A DNA stretch of 64,000 bases from Leptospira fluminis. GTDB lineage: Bacteria; Spirochaetota; Leptospiria; Leptospirales; Leptospiraceae. The stretch is from assembly GCF_004771275.1 (NCBI RefSeq), contig NZ_RQEV01000012.1, positions 186,001-250,000 of the forward strand, written 5' to 3'. Shown piece by piece: positions 17,500 to 27,808 of this stretch (positions are counted from its first letter, which is position 1; each line of letters begins with the position of its first letter). A program made the position numbers and the translations under genes. Below the pieces are notes generated by a model, which worked only from the letters and a program-made list of their open reading frames with translations, ran no database searches and was not told the origin of the DNA.

Positions 17500-19073
17500 A
17501 TATGGGAAAATCGATGAAGAGTCAAAAAAGGAAGGGATGGAGATCCGCGCTATTGTCCGTTTTGGGCGGATTGGCGGTTCTGCGAATCCTTTCCGCATAC
17601 GGTTCCGGTCTGGATCTGGGGCTTTACGACGAATCCGTTTATTTGGAAAACGGAAAAGCGCCTTTGACGTACTTTTTTAAGGACGGGTTTATTTATTTTG
17701 TATATTATAAAATACTCCATATCCTAGCCTTGGATCCGATTCGGGCGTACTTTCTGAATTTCTATCTTTCGAACCTGCTCTTCTTCTTTGCGATCGTACT
17801 AGTGGCGGCTTTTCTACCGGGGCGTAAGGATGCGACGGCGGTTTCCCTGCTGTTCGGGGCAATCGTTCTTTCCGATCCTACTTACTCCTTGGCTTGGCCT
17901 TTCATCACGAAAGTGGCCGCTTTCTTGGCGGTCTTGCCGATCTGTTTCTATTTCCATTTCGGACAGGGAAAAGTCTTTCGGAGTCTTTCCCTATCGGTAT
18001 TTTTTATTTTGCAATACATTCGTCCGGAGTTCTTTCTCGGCTTCTTTCTGTTTGCATTTTACGTTTTTTTTAAGGAAATTCCGGAATTGAAATACGACAA
18101 ATTTCGGAAAAATCCGATCGTCGCTTCGTTTTTCTTCCTTCTGCCGGTCTTCTTGGTCGTCTTTTCCATCTTCTTTCCCGTTTGGGATCGGGAAAGAAGC
18201 GTGATCGCATTTTTCCAACATTATGCTTTACGAATGCACCAACTCGGACGTTTTCCCGAGGACCCTTGGACCAACGCGGAGAGAGCTGTATTCGCCGATT
18301 TCGGTCCGGTGAACTCGATCTTCGGGGCTTTGCGCTCGGATCCGTATCGGTTCTTTTTGCACGTAGGGAGGAATCTTTCGGACTTCGGGAAATTCCTATC
18401 CATGGGTGGCCCTCTCTGGTTGGGATTTTTGGGATTCCTCGTTCTCTGTGTGCTTCTTTGGCAGAAGAGAAAACGTCTCTTTCGTTGGGTAAAAATGCAT
18501 AAGGACTTGGAGATTTTTTGGGTCTCCGCGGTTCTTCCGCCTTTCCTGGGAATTTCGATCGTTTACCCCAGGATTCACTATCTGATTCTACTCATCCCGT
18601 TCCTGTTTTTTTTAATAGCGGTGTTTTTCCGTTTTCGAAAGGTTCGGACTTTGGCATTGGTGTACGCTTCGGTTTGTCTGCTTCTCGGATTGACTTCCTC
18701 GGTAAACAAGGCGCCGAAAAGGGAACTGGGGGCCTGTTCCCATCTATCCCGGGCCCGTTTTTTCCAATCGAATGAAAGAATTCCCCCGGAAATCCGAATT
18801 CTTTCCACGCACGGATCTCTTTGCATGTATATAGGCGGCAAAGACTGCAAATACATAGAGCCGTACCGGAAAGGAAAGGATTGGACAGAGTTCGTTTTGG
18901 AATATAAAATCAATGTGGTATTCTTGGACGAATCCCTTCGGGGGGACACTCGATTCCGCTCCGATCGGAGGTTCCTGGAATTCTCCGAGTCTCCGCAAAG
19001 GCAGGGATTTTGGAGAGCGGACACGGTTTCCTGTCCGGGAAGCGAAATTTGGATTCGAGAAGCTTCTTTCTAA
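17496..19073 (+). CDS. Multi-pass membrane protein, GT-C (GT39/ArnT)-like
   Basis: A 525-residue membrane protein with about ten hydrophobic helices and a soluble C-terminal part. A GLYDESVYL segment lies in the first periplasmic loop near residue 40. An acidic Asp-Glu pair at this place is the catalytic signature of GT-C transferases that use polyprenyl-phosphate sugars. The C-terminal region carries several cysteines, including SLCMYIGGKDC. The start is TTG at 17496, overlapping the CapA stop as TTGA, with GGAG nine bases upstream; ATG 17502 is also possible. The tie to CapA by overlap suggests a joint role at the cell envelope. The GT-C call is tentative. Confidence 0.6.
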   Translation: MNMGKSMKSQKRKGWRSALLSVLGGLAVLRILSAYGSGLDLGLYDESVYLENGKAPLTYFFKDGFIYFVYYKILHILALDPIRAYFLNFYLSNLLFFFAIVLVAAFLPGRKDATAVSLLFGAIVLSDPTYSLAWPFITKVAAFLAVLPICFYFHFGQGKVFRSLSLSVFFILQYIRPEFFLGFFLFAFYVFFKEIPELKYDKFRKNPIVASFFFLLPVFLVVFSIFFPVWDRERSVIAFFQHYALRMHQLGRFPEDPWTNAERAVFADFGPVNSIFGALRSDPYRFFLHVGRNLSDFGKFLSMGGPLWLGFLGFLVLCVLLWQKRKRLFRWVKMHKDLEIFWVSAVLPPFLGISIVYPRIHYLILLIPFLFFLIAVFFRFRKVRTLALVYASVCLLLGLTSSVNKAPKRELGACSHLSRARFFQSNERIPPEIRILSTHGSLCMYIGGKDCKYIEPYRKGKDWTEFVLEYKINVVFLDESLRGDTRFRSDRRFLEFSESPQRQGFWRADTVSCPGSEIWIREASF

Positions 19074-19163
19074 ACGGGTTCGTTGTACGGGAGAAAACCG
19101 GAAACTCCGATCCTGCTTGACCGTAAGCCTTAGCGTCCAAAAATAGGACAAAATCCAATTCTT

Positions 19164-19190
19164 CTGCCCGCCGCAGATCGTAGACGGGCT
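19164..19190 (+). promoter_or_regulatory. Candidate S6:S18 leader motif of the rpsF operon
   Basis: A small stem, GCCCG at 19166-19170 with CGGGC at 19185-19189, encloses a loop that begins with CCG at 19171-19173. It lies 21 bases before the rpsF start codon. A hairpin presenting a CCG trinucleotide is the hallmark of the S6:S18 binding motif known in rpsF leaders of many bacteria, where the ribosomal protein pair represses its own operon. The match is by eye; CTGC/GCAG pairing inside the same stretch is an alternative fold. Confidence 0.45.
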
Positions 19191-19210
19191 TACATCCATA
19201 GGAGAAACTT

Positions 19211-19486
19211 TTGAGAAACTACGAGATAACTACAATTACGCGTTCCACCGCTAAGGAAGTCGCTAAAAACGAAGTGGTCGACATCTTCAAAAAGCATTCC
19301 ATCAGCGTGACCGCCGAAGAAGATTGGGGCCAAAAGAAACTTTGGCATCCCATCAAGCACCAGGACTACGGGATCTTTACCCATTTTAAGGTAAATGCCG
19401 ACCACAGTTCCATCGAAAAAGTAGAGCGGGATTTTAAATTAAACCAAAATCTACTCCGCTCCATGATCGTCCGGCGCAATGGCTAA
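19211..19486 (+). CDS. rpsF: 30S ribosomal protein S6
   Basis: A 91-residue S6, which binds 16S rRNA together with S18 in the platform of the small subunit. The sequence begins MRNYEITTI (first codon TTG) and has the expected beta-alpha-beta layout with YGIFTHFKVNAD and the final LLRSMIVRR. The TTG at 19211 is chosen because GGAG lies six bases upstream and no better start exists. The gene overlaps ssb by eight bases. The rpsF-ssb-rpsR-rplI order is the classical one and links two replication genes to ribosomal protein genes. A possible S6:S18 autoregulatory hairpin lies just upstream. Confidence 0.95.
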   Translation: MRNYEITTITRSTAKEVAKNEVVDIFKKHSISVTAEEDWGQKKLWHPIKHQDYGIFTHFKVNADHSSIEKVERDFKLNQNLLRSMIVRRNG

Positions 19487-19922
19487 CGATATCAATCGGG
19501 TGACTTTAGTAGGTCGCCTAACCCGGGATCCGGAATTCAAAACCGTAAACGGGACTTCCTTGGTGAATTTTTCCCTGGCCAACGGCCGTACCTTCGTTTC
19601 CAACGGAGAAAAGAAAGAGGAAACTCATTTTTTCGACTGCGAAGCGTGGGGCAAGGGGGCGGAAATCATCCAGCAGTACTGCAAAAAGGGCAAACAACTC
19701 GTGATCGAGGGAAGGCTCAAGCAGGATACTTGGGAAACCATGGAAGGTAAGAAAGCCTCCCGTATCCGAATTGTCGTGGAGAATTTCCAGATGATCGGCG
19801 GGAAAGAAAGCGGAGGAGGGGACTATGGTAATTCTCCTGCGGCCGCTACCGGCGGAACCGCTTATTCGTCTTCCCACGAAGACTTTGGCGGATCCGGAAA
19901 CGACGATGATATACCCTTTTAA
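19479..19922 (+). CDS. ssb: Single-stranded DNA-binding protein
   Basis: A 147-residue SSB that coats single-stranded DNA during replication and repair. The OB-fold occupies the first 110 residues, beginning NRVTLVGRLTRDPE and including the FDCEAWGKGAE and GKQLVIEGRL segments. A Gly/Ser-rich linker leads to the acidic tip DDDIPF, the usual docking peptide for partner proteins. The length is slightly short for the family but complete. The ATG overlaps the end of rpsF, so translation may be coupled. Confidence 0.95.
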   Translation: MANDINRVTLVGRLTRDPEFKTVNGTSLVNFSLANGRTFVSNGEKKEETHFFDCEAWGKGAEIIQQYCKKGKQLVIEGRLKQDTWETMEGKKASRIRIVVENFQMIGGKESGGGDYGNSPAAATGGTAYSSSHEDFGGSGNDDDIPF

Positions 19923-19937
19923 CAAGGACACCAGACA

Positions 19938-20258
19938 ATGGCAGAGAACGAAGTACAAGAAGAAGTAGGAAGACAAGAAGCTTCCATGGACGGCATGATC
20001 GCCGGAGAACACGAAGGCGGCCGTCCCCCCAAAAAGCAGAACAAATACAAGAAGAAGGTTTGCCGTTTTACCGCGGACCCGGAGCTTGCAAAACAGATCG
20101 ACTATAAGAATATCGAGCTTTTGGAAAGATTCATCACGAATCGCGGGAAAATCATTCCACGTAGAATCACCGGTACTTCCGCAAAGTACCAAAGAATCTT
20201 GGCGCGGGAAATCCGCAAAGCCCGTAGCATCGGATTGCTTCCGTTCAAGGTTAACTGA
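19938..20258 (+). CDS. rpsR: 30S ribosomal protein S18
   Basis: A 106-residue S18, partner of S6 in the small-subunit platform. The conserved core runs from [17 protein letters not shown] through [16 protein letters not shown] to [16 protein letters not shown]. Most bacterial S18 proteins are about 75-80 residues; here an acidic N-terminal extension of about 28 residues precedes a basic KKQNKYKKK run. The ATG at 19938 has AAGGA ten bases upstream, so the extension is probably real and not a start error, although an in-frame ATG exists 16 codons further on. It sits 15 bp after ssb. Confidence 0.93.
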   Translation: MAENEVQEEVGRQEASMDGMIAGEHEGGRPPKKQNKYKKKVCRFTADPELAKQIDYKNIELLERFITNRGKIIPRRITGTSAKYQRILAREIRKARSIGLLPFKVN

Positions 20259-20269
20259 GGAGAGCATCA

Positions 20270-20734
20270 ATGAGAGTCGTTTTACAAAAAGACGTTTCCA
20301 ATCTAGGCGACGCAGGAGACATCAAGGAAGTCGCGGACGGGTTTGCGCGTAATTTCCTCTTTCCCAAACGTTTGGCGGTTCGCGCGGACGAGGGAAAAAC
20401 CAAAATGGCCATCCACCAGAAAAAACTGGCCGACTTGAAAAAAGAGAAACGGAAGAAAGTCATGGAATCCGTTTCTTCCGGTCTGAACGGAAAAGAGTTC
20501 GAGATCGTGGTGAAAACGGGAGGCGGAGATAAGCTTTTCGGAGCCGTAACCGCCGCCGACGTGGCCTCCCTCTTGAAAAAAGACGGTTTCGACGTGGACA
20601 AACGTAAAATCGAATTTCCGGAACCTATCCGTAATCTCGGATCCTATAAATTAAAAGTCCGCTTGGCGGAAGGCATTTTCCCTACCATCACCGTTCATGT
20701 GAAGAAAGAGGAAGAAGCCGTTACCGAAGGCTGA
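20270..20734 (+). CDS. rplI: 50S ribosomal protein L9
   Basis: A 154-residue L9, an elongated two-domain protein at the base of the L1 stalk. The N-terminal domain begins [16 protein letters not shown] and includes the [13 protein letters not shown] signature. A long charged helix connects to the C-terminal domain with [11 protein letters not shown] and [12 protein letters not shown]. The length is normal. It is preceded by GAGGAGAG and follows rpsR by 11 bp; dnaB starts 13 bp after it. Confidence 0.95.
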   Translation: MRVVLQKDVSNLGDAGDIKEVADGFARNFLFPKRLAVRADEGKTKMAIHQKKLADLKKEKRKKVMESVSSGLNGKEFEIVVKTGGGDKLFGAVTAADVASLLKKDGFDVDKRKIEFPEPIRNLGSYKLKVRLAEGIFPTITVHVKKEEEAVTEG

Positions 20735-20747
20735 TGATTTAATTCGA

Positions 20748-22070
20748 ATGCAAGCCGACTCCCTTTTCGAACTGGAATCCGAGAAGTCCTTCTTGGGTTT
20801 CTTACTCTTAAAGGGAGCGGAGAACCTGGTAGATATTCCTCTTCATTCCGAAGACTTCTACCAGGATACCCACCGCAGAATCTATAAAGCCATTCTGGAC
20901 TTGGTGGACAAACGGACCGCCATCGATCCGGTTTCCGTTTTAAATTTCCTAAAAGAAAATTCCCTCCTAAAAGACCCCGAAAGGGAATACGAATACATTT
21001 ATTCCTTGTACAGGGACACGGTGGTTTCCCACCCGTTGGCGTACTACGCGGAAAGGATCAAGCGACTGTCCGAACGTCGGACCTACGCCAAATTACTCCA
21101 CAGCGCTCTGGAAATGATACAGAAAGAGCCCGGGGAAAACGAATCCGTATTCAACCAGATCGAAAGGAGCCTCACGGAGGTATCCCGTGCCACGGACGTC
21201 AAAGGGTTATTGCCCGTTTCCCAGGACAAGGCGGCTCTTTCCGAATATATCAAGGAAATCATGCAGAGTCGGGGGCAGATCAAGGGGCTCAGGACGAACT
21301 TTACCCAATTCGATGAGATGACTTCCGGATTGAAGGAATACGAATTGATGGTATTGGCGGCCAGACCCGGAAACGGAAAGACCACTCTCGCTATGAACAT
21401 CGCTTCCAACGTGGCTTTGATGCATAACAAACCTGTGGTGATCTTTTCCTTGGAAATGAGCCGTATGGAGTTACTTCTGAAGTTGGTCTGCGCCTATGCT
21501 CAGGTGGAGTCCAATAAACTGAAACGGTCGGAAGTGACCAAGTCCGACGCCCCCAAGTTGCTGGATGCGATCATCAGAGTGACTTCCGCTCCGATCTATA
21601 TAGACGATTCCGGCGCTCTAACCGTGGACGATTTCAAAGGAAGGATCCGGAAACTTCTGACCAACGAAACTCTGGGACTCATCATCGTGGATTACCTTCA
21701 GTTGATGAGCGATCCCAAAAACAGGGACGGAGGCCGCCAACAGGAGGTCGCGTCCATTTCCCGCACCTTAAAGCAGATCGCAAAGGAGGCCAGGTGCCCC
21801 GTAGTGGCTCTTTCGCAGATGAACCGATCCATCGAGCAAAGGTCCAAGGACCAGAGGCCCCAACTCGCGGACTTGCGGGAGTCCGGAGCCATAGAGCAGG
21901 ATGCGGACATCGTCACGTTCATCTATCGCGGAACGGGAAAGGACGGAGAGCAGGACGACAGCGTGAAGCCTGGCACGGCTGAAATCATCGTCGCTAAAAA
22001 TCGATCCGGACCTACCGGTTCTTTTCCACTTGCCTTTCGACCCGAACTTTCCAGATTTGATAATATATGA
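20748..22070 (+). CDS. dnaB: Replicative DNA helicase DnaB
   Basis: A 440-residue hexameric helicase that unwinds DNA at the replication fork. The N-terminal DnaG-binding domain covers about residues 1-110. The RecA-like C-terminal domain has the Walker A motif RPGNGKT at 206-212, FSLEMSR, Walker [11 protein letters not shown], and the [14 protein letters not shown] arginine-finger region. The length is normal and no intein interrupts it. It closes the rpsF-ssb-rpsR-rplI group; a strong hairpin directly after its stop separates it from aspS. Confidence 0.96.
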   Translation: MQADSLFELESEKSFLGFLLLKGAENLVDIPLHSEDFYQDTHRRIYKAILDLVDKRTAIDPVSVLNFLKENSLLKDPEREYEYIYSLYRDTVVSHPLAYYAERIKRLSERRTYAKLLHSALEMIQKEPGENESVFNQIERSLTEVSRATDVKGLLPVSQDKAALSEYIKEIMQSRGQIKGLRTNFTQFDEMTSGLKEYELMVLAARPGNGKTTLAMNIASNVALMHNKPVVIFSLEMSRMELLLKLVCAYAQVESNKLKRSEVTKSDAPKLLDAIIRVTSAPIYIDDSGALTVDDFKGRIRKLLTNETLGLIIVDYLQLMSDPKNRDGGRQQEVASISRTLKQIAKEARCPVVALSQMNRSIEQRSKDQRPQLADLRESGAIEQDADIVTFIYRGTGKDGEQDDSVKPGTAEIIVAKNRSGPTGSFPLAFRPELSRFDNI

Positions 22071-22103
22071 TTCGCGGCGGGGAATCCATCGATTCGCCGC
22101 GAA
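22071..22103 (+). other. GC-rich hairpin between dnaB and aspS
   Basis: TTCGCGGCG at 22071-22079 pairs exactly with CGCCGCGAA at 22095-22103, and inside it AATC at 22083-22086 pairs with GATT at 22091-22094. The element begins right after the dnaB stop codon and ends before the aspS ribosome-binding site. No run of Ts follows on the plus strand, so it does not look like a normal intrinsic terminator. A processing or attenuation role is possible. Confidence 0.6.
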
Positions 22104-22121
22104 AGTTAAGGGAAAGAATTT

Positions 22122-23927
22122 TTGGAAGATTGGATTCTGAATCATTATAAGAATAGAACCTGGGCGGGGGAAACCTCCGTTCAACAGGCGGGAAATACGA
22201 TCTCCGTGTTCGGCTGGGCTTTCCGGTTTCGAGACCAAGGCGGAGTGATTTTCGTGGATCTTCGGGATCGAACCGGAATCCTGCAGATCGTACTCCGCAA
22301 AGAGATCCTGAAAGATCATTTCCATCTTGCAGAAAAAATCCGATCCGAATACGTGATTGCGGTCCAGGGAACGCTACGCAAACGGGATCCGGAAAGCGTG
22401 AACCCGAAAATGCAGACGGGAGAGATCGAGCTCGTCGCGGATAAATTGGAGATCCTGAACTCCGCAAAAACCCCTCCTTTTTCCTTGGACGAATTCGAGG
22501 AGACTTCGGAAGAACATAGGTTGAAATACAGGTATCTGGATTTCCGAAGAGACGAGTTGAAGAATCGCATGGTAAAGCGGCACGAGTTCGTCTTCGCCAT
22601 CCGCAATTATCTGAATTCCAAAAAATTCCTGGAGATAGAAACTCCGATCCTGAACAAGTCCACGCCCGAAGGCGCACGGGATTTTCTCGTCCCATCCAGA
22701 TTGAATCCGAATTCCTTTTACGCTCTTCCCCAGTCCCCCCAGATATTTAAGCAAATTCTAATGGTCGGCGGCGTGGAGAGATATTTCCAAGTCGTAAAGT
22801 GTTTTCGCGACGAGGATTTGCGTGCGGATAGGCAACCGGAATTCACCCAATTGGATATGGAATTTTCCTTCGTTTCCCAGGAAGAGATCCTGGCGGAGAT
22901 CGAGGGATTGTTTTCGAAAGTGATGAAGGACGTTTTCTCTCTGGAATTGAAGACTCCTTTTCCTAGAATGAAATACCGACAAGCGATGGAGGAATACGGA
23001 TCGGACAAACCGGATCTCCGTTTCGGAATGAAGCTGGTGGACGTCTCCGAGATCGTTAAAAACGGCGATTTCCAGGTGTTTACCGTGGCCGTTGCTACTC
23101 ACGGTGTCGTAAAGGCGGTCTGCGTTCCGGGAGGTTCCGTGATTTCCCGGAAGGAGATCGAGGATCTGACCGCTTGGTTAAATCGGGATTACAAGGCCAA
23201 AGGTCTCGCTTACATGAAACACGGTCCGAACGGCCTGGAATCCACGATCACGAAACGTTTCAGTCCGGAGACTTTGGCAAAGATTTCGGAAGCCGTCGGT
23301 TCCAAAGAGGGGGATATGATCTTTTTCGGAGCCGACGAAAGGCAGATCGTAAACCATTCCTTGGGCGCTCTCCGTCTGAAACTTTCGGAAAGGTTTGACA
23401 AACCCACGGAAGGGCACTTCCATATTTCGTGGATCGTGGATTTTCCGATGTTCGAGTGGAATAAGGATGCCAATCGCTGGGATTCCTTGCACCATCCGTT
23501 CACTTCTCCGAACGATTCGAGCTTGGAGATATTCTCTTCCGACGAAAAACTCCGGGAAGGAGCGGGACAGGCTCTTGCCAAGGCTTACGATCTCGTTCTG
23601 AACGGGGTGGAGATTGGAGGAGGATCCATTCGTATCCATTCTAGAGAGTTGCAGAATCGTGTATTTTCGGCGCTCGGAATCGGTGAGGAAGAAGCGAAGG
23701 AGAAATTCGGATTTCTGTTAGAAGCGCTGGAATACGGGGCTCCTCCGCACGGAGGAATCGCGTTCGGTATAGATAGAATTCTGATGTTGATGACCGAAGG
23801 AAAATCGATTCGCGACGTGATCGCGTTTCCGAAAACGCAAAAGGGAATCTGCCTCATGAGCGAATGTCCGTCCGAAGTCGAAGAAAAACAACTCCAAGAG
23901 CTGAAACTCAGATTAGTGAAGGTATAA
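22122..23927 (+). CDS. aspS: Aspartyl-tRNA synthetase
   Basis: A 601-residue class II synthetase that charges tRNA-Asp. The N-terminal OB-fold (about 1-110) binds the anticodon and includes FVDLRDRTG. Class II motif 1 precedes [12 protein letters not shown]; motif 2 is [19 protein letters not shown]; the insert (GAD) domain typical of bacterial AspRS lies in the middle; motif 3 is [13 protein letters not shown] near the end. The TTG at 22122 is used, with AAGGGAAAG upstream and no ATG that fits. It overlaps phoH by 64 bases if phoH starts at its first ATG. Whether it is discriminating for tRNA-Asn is not clear. Confidence 0.95.
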   Translation: MEDWILNHYKNRTWAGETSVQQAGNTISVFGWAFRFRDQGGVIFVDLRDRTGILQIVLRKEILKDHFHLAEKIRSEYVIAVQGTLRKRDPESVNPKMQTGEIELVADKLEILNSAKTPPFSLDEFEETSEEHRLKYRYLDFRRDELKNRMVKRHEFVFAIRNYLNSKKFLEIETPILNKSTPEGARDFLVPSRLNPNSFYALPQSPQIFKQILMVGGVERYFQVVKCFRDEDLRADRQPEFTQLDMEFSFVSQEEILAEIEGLFSKVMKDVFSLELKTPFPRMKYRQAMEEYGSDKPDLRFGMKLVDVSEIVKNGDFQVFTVAVATHGVVKAVCVPGGSVISRKEIEDLTAWLNRDYKAKGLAYMKHGPNGLESTITKRFSPETLAKISEAVGSKEGDMIFFGADERQIVNHSLGALRLKLSERFDKPTEGHFHISWIVDFPMFEWNKDANRWDSLHHPFTSPNDSSLEIFSSDEKLREGAGQALAKAYDLVLNGVEIGGGSIRIHSRELQNRVFSALGIGEEEAKEKFGFLLEALEYGAPPHGGIAFGIDRILMLMTEGKSIRDVIAFPKTQKGICLMSECPSEVEEKQLQELKLRLVKV

Positions 23928-24901
23928 AGTCCATTAAGAAAGAGCAATTTATTTTCGAAAGTCAGGATCTCTATCGCAAGATCTGCGGGATCAACGATAG
24001 CGGCGTGAAAATCCTGGAAAAGCAATTGGAAATCGATCTGATTCCGAGAGGAAACGGATTTCAATTGGAAGGGAGCGCGCCTAAGGTGGAGTTCGCCTCG
24101 GATTTCTTCCGTTTGCTAGAGGCGAATTATCGGGATCGGCCGGACCGGGAGTTCACCGACTCCTTCGACTTTGCGTATCTTTTAAAACAGGTAACCAGGG
24201 AAAAACGGAAGGAGGAAAGAAAGGGGGAGGCGGAACCTTTCAAACCTTCCGAAAAGATCCTCACCACCTATAGGGGAAAACACCTTTATCCGAGGACAAA
24301 GAATCAGGACAAATACATTCAATCTTTCTTGAATAACCTGATCACTTTCGGAATCGGTCCGGCAGGTACGGGAAAGACCTTTCTTTCCGTGGCCATGGCT
24401 TGCCGGTTTCTCCAGAACGGGTTGATCGAAAAAATCGTTCTGACGCGTCCCGCCGTGGAAGCGGGAGAGAATCTCGGATTTCTACCCGGTGATTTGAACC
24501 AAAAAGTGGACCCTTATCTTCGCCCGGTCTACGACGCACTGAACGAATGTATCGGATTCGAAAAGACGCAGGAATACATCTCTCTCACGAAGATCGAAAT
24601 CGCTCCCGTGGCCTTCATGAGAGGGCGCACGCTTTCCAAAAGTTTCATCATTTTGGACGAGGCCCAGAACTGCACCCTTTCCCAATTGAAGATGATTATG
24701 ACTCGTTTGGGGCGGAATTCCAGGATGTGCATTTCGGGCGACGTCACCCAGATCGATTTGGAGCACGGAAGATCTGGTTTTGACCGTGTCGTAAATTTAT
24801 TTAGGAACACGGAAAGTATTGGTCAGGTATTTTTCGGTAAGGAAGATATTACCAGACATCCTTTGGTGGAGACCATCGTAAGGAAGTTCGAAGAGTTGTA
24901 A
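23864..24901 (+). CDS. PhoH-family ATPase
   Basis: A 345-residue PhoH-like P-loop protein, a family tied to RNA metabolism and ribosome quality. The Walker A motif is GPAGTGKT at residues 165-172, Walker B is FIILDEAQN, and [18 protein letters not shown] and [10 protein letters not shown] are family signatures. The N-terminal 130 residues contain the usual small nucleic-acid-binding domain. The ATG at 23864 lies inside aspS (64-base overlap). No good start codon exists between there and conserved residues, so either this long overlap or a rare start codon near 23912 is used. It is followed by pgpH and ybeY, the same order as phoH-yqfF-ybeY in Firmicutes. Confidence 0.9.
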   Translation: MSVRSRRKTTPRAETQISEGIKSIKKEQFIFESQDLYRKICGINDSGVKILEKQLEIDLIPRGNGFQLEGSAPKVEFASDFFRLLEANYRDRPDREFTDSFDFAYLLKQVTREKRKEERKGEAEPFKPSEKILTTYRGKHLYPRTKNQDKYIQSFLNNLITFGIGPAGTGKTFLSVAMACRFLQNGLIEKIVLTRPAVEAGENLGFLPGDLNQKVDPYLRPVYDALNECIGFEKTQEYISLTKIEIAPVAFMRGRTLSKSFIILDEAQNCTLSQLKMIMTRLGRNSRMCISGDVTQIDLEHGRSGFDRVVNLFRNTESIGQVFFGKEDITRHPLVETIVRKFEEL

Positions 24902-24905
24902 AGAC

Positions 24906-27320
24906 ATGGTTCCCTTCAGTTCGACCCTGGAAAACGGAATGGCTTGGATCACGGATACCCTGACCAAGATACGTCCGATCTCTTTCGTAAGAAAATTCCA
25001 GGTCACCTTGACGGTGATTACCCTTCTCGTGGTGACGTGGATGTTGGCCATGCCCTTTTTCGGTCAGGATAAGATCGATTTGTCTCCGGATGGACCCTAT
25101 TCGGAGGGAAAAACCGCCATGGATAAGGTGGTCTCCACGAAAGAAATCCTATACGAGGACGAGGAAAAGACAAAAGCCAAACGTTTGAAGGCTTTCCAGT
25201 CCGCTCCGAATTTTTTCGATCGAGATTATGCCGTCCTTACGGAGACGATCCGGCCCGCCATCCAGGAAGATATGGAGAATTATAGGATCTTCAAGCCCGC
25301 GGAAGGCAAGGGCGCTCAGGAAATTCTAAACGTAGTTCCCAGATGGAAAAACAGATCCAAAGAGGAACTCGAAACCTTACTGAAGGTACCGAGTAAAACG
25401 AGAGTACGGGACCTGGTGCTGCAATATAGTAACTTGGTCTTTTCCAATTTTTGCGTTTTGAGGGATGTCCCTCCCGAATATTCCTCCGTAAGAACGGTGG
25501 AAGCTAGGGTCAGGAATTCGGGCAACTCCGGCACTAGTAGCAACAAGGAGCAGATTTCCTCTCTGGAAGGAAACCGAGTGATCCCGCGAACCTATCTCTA
25601 CAGAGACGACGCGACGGTAACCGCATTGAACGGACTCGCTTCGGAGAAGTTGCAGGCCATAGATCCCGTTCTTTTGGGAGTCATACAAAGGCTTTCTCTC
25701 ACGTATATCTATTCCAATCCGGCCTGCGTTTTCAATGCCCAAGAAACGGAAGCGCAAAAGAAATTCGCTATGGATCGGACCGAGCCGGTTAGCAGCAGAA
25801 TCAACGCTGGAGAAATCATCGTCCGCGCGGGAGAAATCATCACGCCCGATATCTATCGAAAACTTTCCGTCGTAAACAAATACGCTACACGCGCGAATAT
25901 AGCCTCTATACTTTCCATTTTATTGATACAGTCCATCTTTGTGATCATCGTTTACGCTTTTCTGAAAAAATACAATCCCAAACGATTGAACGACGTATCG
26001 AGTAACGTGATCGTTTTCACTCTGATCTGGTCCCTGGTCCTATGGGCCTACGTAGCTTCCAAAGCGTTTTATAATTTCGAGAATAGCTACGATTCCGTCT
26101 TCTATTTCGCGTTAGTCGTTCCCGTAGGGATGGTCTGCCTTATCCTATCCATGGTTTACGACGAACAGTTGTCCATAGCGATCGGTTTCTTTCTTTCCTT
26201 CTTCATTTTTGCCGCGTCCAGATACAATCCCACTTCCTTTATCCTTGCATTCGTGATGACCGTAGTTACCGCGACTTACGGAAGAAAAATGCGGAAGCGG
26301 ATCGATTTCATCAAAGCCGGGTTCTACATGGCATTGGTACAGATGCTGATTTCCTCCTCCGGTTATCTTTTTGATTCCAGGAATTATTGGGTAGCGGTAC
26401 CGTCAGGTTCTTATCTCCGAGACTTATGGGAATCGAACATATTCAAGTTGTATCTTCTCTGTCTCGTCAACGGATTCGTTTGTTCCACCCTAACACAGTT
26501 GCTATTACCGATCTACGAGTACGTATTCAATATTCCGACACGATTCAAGTTGATGGAACTTGCGGATACGGGGCACCCGCTTTTACAGGATCTGTTGACC
26601 AAGGCGCCTTCCACCTATACTCATACGTTTCTCGTCGCGGCCATGTCGGAGAGGGCGGCTCAAAATCTGGAACTGGACTGGCTCTTGACCAGGGTAGGCG
26701 TGTATTTCCACGATATAGGCAAGATTCCGAATGCCGGATTTTTCGTGGAAAACCAACACTTGATTCCTAAGAAAGAGAACATAGACAAGAACAATCCGGC
26801 TCTTGCCGCCAAGATCGTGATCGATCACGTTTTGGACGGGATAGAGATGGCAAAGAGAGCCCGACTCCCGCGAGAGGTGATAGACTTCATTCCGGAACAT
26901 CACGGTACTTCAACAATGGCGTTCTTTTATCATAAGGCATTATCCGAATTATCTCCTTCCCAGAAAAAGAAATTGAGAAAGGAGGATTTTCAGTACCCGG
27001 GACCTAAACCTCAAAGAAAGGAAACCGCGATCGTCATGATCGCTGACAGTCTGGAGGCAGCCAGCCGTTCCCTGGAAGAGGTCACTCCCGAATCCCTGGA
27101 AAATCTGATCACTAAGATCGTGAATAGCAAGCTGGCAGAGAACCAACTGGACGAATGCGGTCTGACTCTAGGAGATCTAGAGGTGGTAAAATCCTCTTTC
27201 AAGGAAGTACTCTTGTCCAGTTTGCACTCCAGGCCGAAATATCCGAAGCCGGAGGAAACTAAGGCTCTGGAGGAAAAGAACAGGAACGCCATTCTCAGGG
27301 GCGGAAGAAAAGCCTCTTAG
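24906..27320 (+). CDS. pgpH: 7TMR-HD phosphodiesterase, PgpH-like (probable c-di-AMP hydrolase)
   Basis: An 804-residue membrane protein with the PgpH/YqfF layout. There is one N-terminal helix near residue 35, then a large extracytoplasmic domain (about residues 55-320). A block of seven helices (about 330-540) follows, and a cytoplasmic HD domain is at the end. The HD active site is clear: H..T at [10 protein letters not shown]602-D603 in FHDIGK, IIDHV-type IVIDHVLDG, and PEHHGTST. In Firmicutes this protein degrades cyclic di-AMP. The role here is inferred from homology; no diadenylate cyclase is in the window. It starts four bases after phoH and is followed by ybeY. Confidence 0.88.
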   Translation: MVPFSSTLENGMAWITDTLTKIRPISFVRKFQVTLTVITLLVVTWMLAMPFFGQDKIDLSPDGPYSEGKTAMDKVVSTKEILYEDEEKTKAKRLKAFQSAPNFFDRDYAVLTETIRPAIQEDMENYRIFKPAEGKGAQEILNVVPRWKNRSKEELETLLKVPSKTRVRDLVLQYSNLVFSNFCVLRDVPPEYSSVRTVEARVRNSGNSGTSSNKEQISSLEGNRVIPRTYLYRDDATVTALNGLASEKLQAIDPVLLGVIQRLSLTYIYSNPACVFNAQETEAQKKFAMDRTEPVSSRINAGEIIVRAGEIITPDIYRKLSVVNKYATRANIASILSILLIQSIFVIIVYAFLKKYNPKRLNDVSSNVIVFTLIWSLVLWAYVASKAFYNFENSYDSVFYFALVVPVGMVCLILSMVYDEQLSIAIGFFLSFFIFAASRYNPTSFILAFVMTVVTATYGRKMRKRIDFIKAGFYMALVQMLISSSGYLFDSRNYWVAVPSGSYLRDLWESNIFKLYLLCLVNGFVCSTLTQLLLPIYEYVFNIPTRFKLMELADTGHPLLQDLLTKAPSTYTHTFLVAAMSERAAQNLELDWLLTRVGVYFHDIGKIPNAGFFVENQHLIPKKENIDKNNPALAAKIVIDHVLDGIEMAKRARLPREVIDFIPEHHGTSTMAFFYHKALSELSPSQKKKLRKEDFQYPGPKPQRKETAIVMIADSLEAASRSLEEVTPESLENLITKIVNSKLAENQLDECGLTLGDLEVVKSSFKEVLLSSLHSRPKYPKPEETKALEEKNRNAILRGGRKAS

Positions 27321-27328
27321 GTTCCGAT

Positions 27329-27808
27329 TTGATCGATTTTTGTCCGGATATTTCCGCCGCCGATACTCCCGAGTGGCTGAGGGAAGGGAACCTACTTCCT
27401 AGGATGGAATCCCTTTTGAAGTTTTCTTTTCCGCGGAACGATTGTCATCTTTCCGTTTTGGTGGTCGACGATTCTTCGATCCGAGAAATCAACCGTGCGC
27501 GAAGAAACAAGGATAGCGCCACGGACGTGCTTTCCTTTCCTTTATCCTTCGACCTCCATCCCTGGGATCTACCTCCCAAAGGGGAGTCTTCCTTCGGGCC
27601 GATCGTACCCTTGGGTGAGATCGTGATTTCTTGGGAAACATGCAAGGAGCAAGCGAAGCAGATCGGTCATTCCGAAGAGGAGGAATTCTTCCGGTTGTTT
27701 GTGCACGGATTCCTGCATCTGATCGGTTACGATCATGAAAGGGGACCGGAGGACGAGGCGTTGATGCGGAGGATGGAAGATCTATGTCTGGATCTCATTC
27801 TTCCTTAA
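27329..27808 (+). CDS. ybeY: Endoribonuclease / rRNA maturation factor YbeY
   Basis: A 159-residue YbeY, a zinc-dependent protein needed for 16S rRNA maturation and 70S quality control. The zinc site HGFLHLIGYDH (H-x3-H-x5-H) is intact, as is the TDVLSFP motif. The start is a TTG eight bases after pgpH; no closer ATG fits. The end overlaps recO by 25 bases. The grouping with phoH is common and suggests a joint role in RNA handling. Confidence 0.93.
   Translation: MIDFCPDISAADTPEWLREGNLLPRMESLLKFSFPRNDCHLSVLVVDDSSIREINRARRNKDSATDVLSFPLSFDLHPWDLPPKGESSFGPIVPLGEIVISWETCKEQAKQIGHSEEEEFFRLFVHGFLHLIGYDHERGPEDEALMRRMEDLCLDLILP

Noticed and set aside
1..19073. Recent acquisition of the polysaccharide locus through a mobile element.
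   Set aside because: No transposase, integrase, tRNA or flanking direct repeats are visible, and the codon use looks similar to the core genes.
23864..23927. A sequencing error causing the aspS-phoH overlap.
   Set aside because: Both proteins are complete through the overlap, and short overlaps are common throughout this window; a late rare start for phoH is the simpler alternative.
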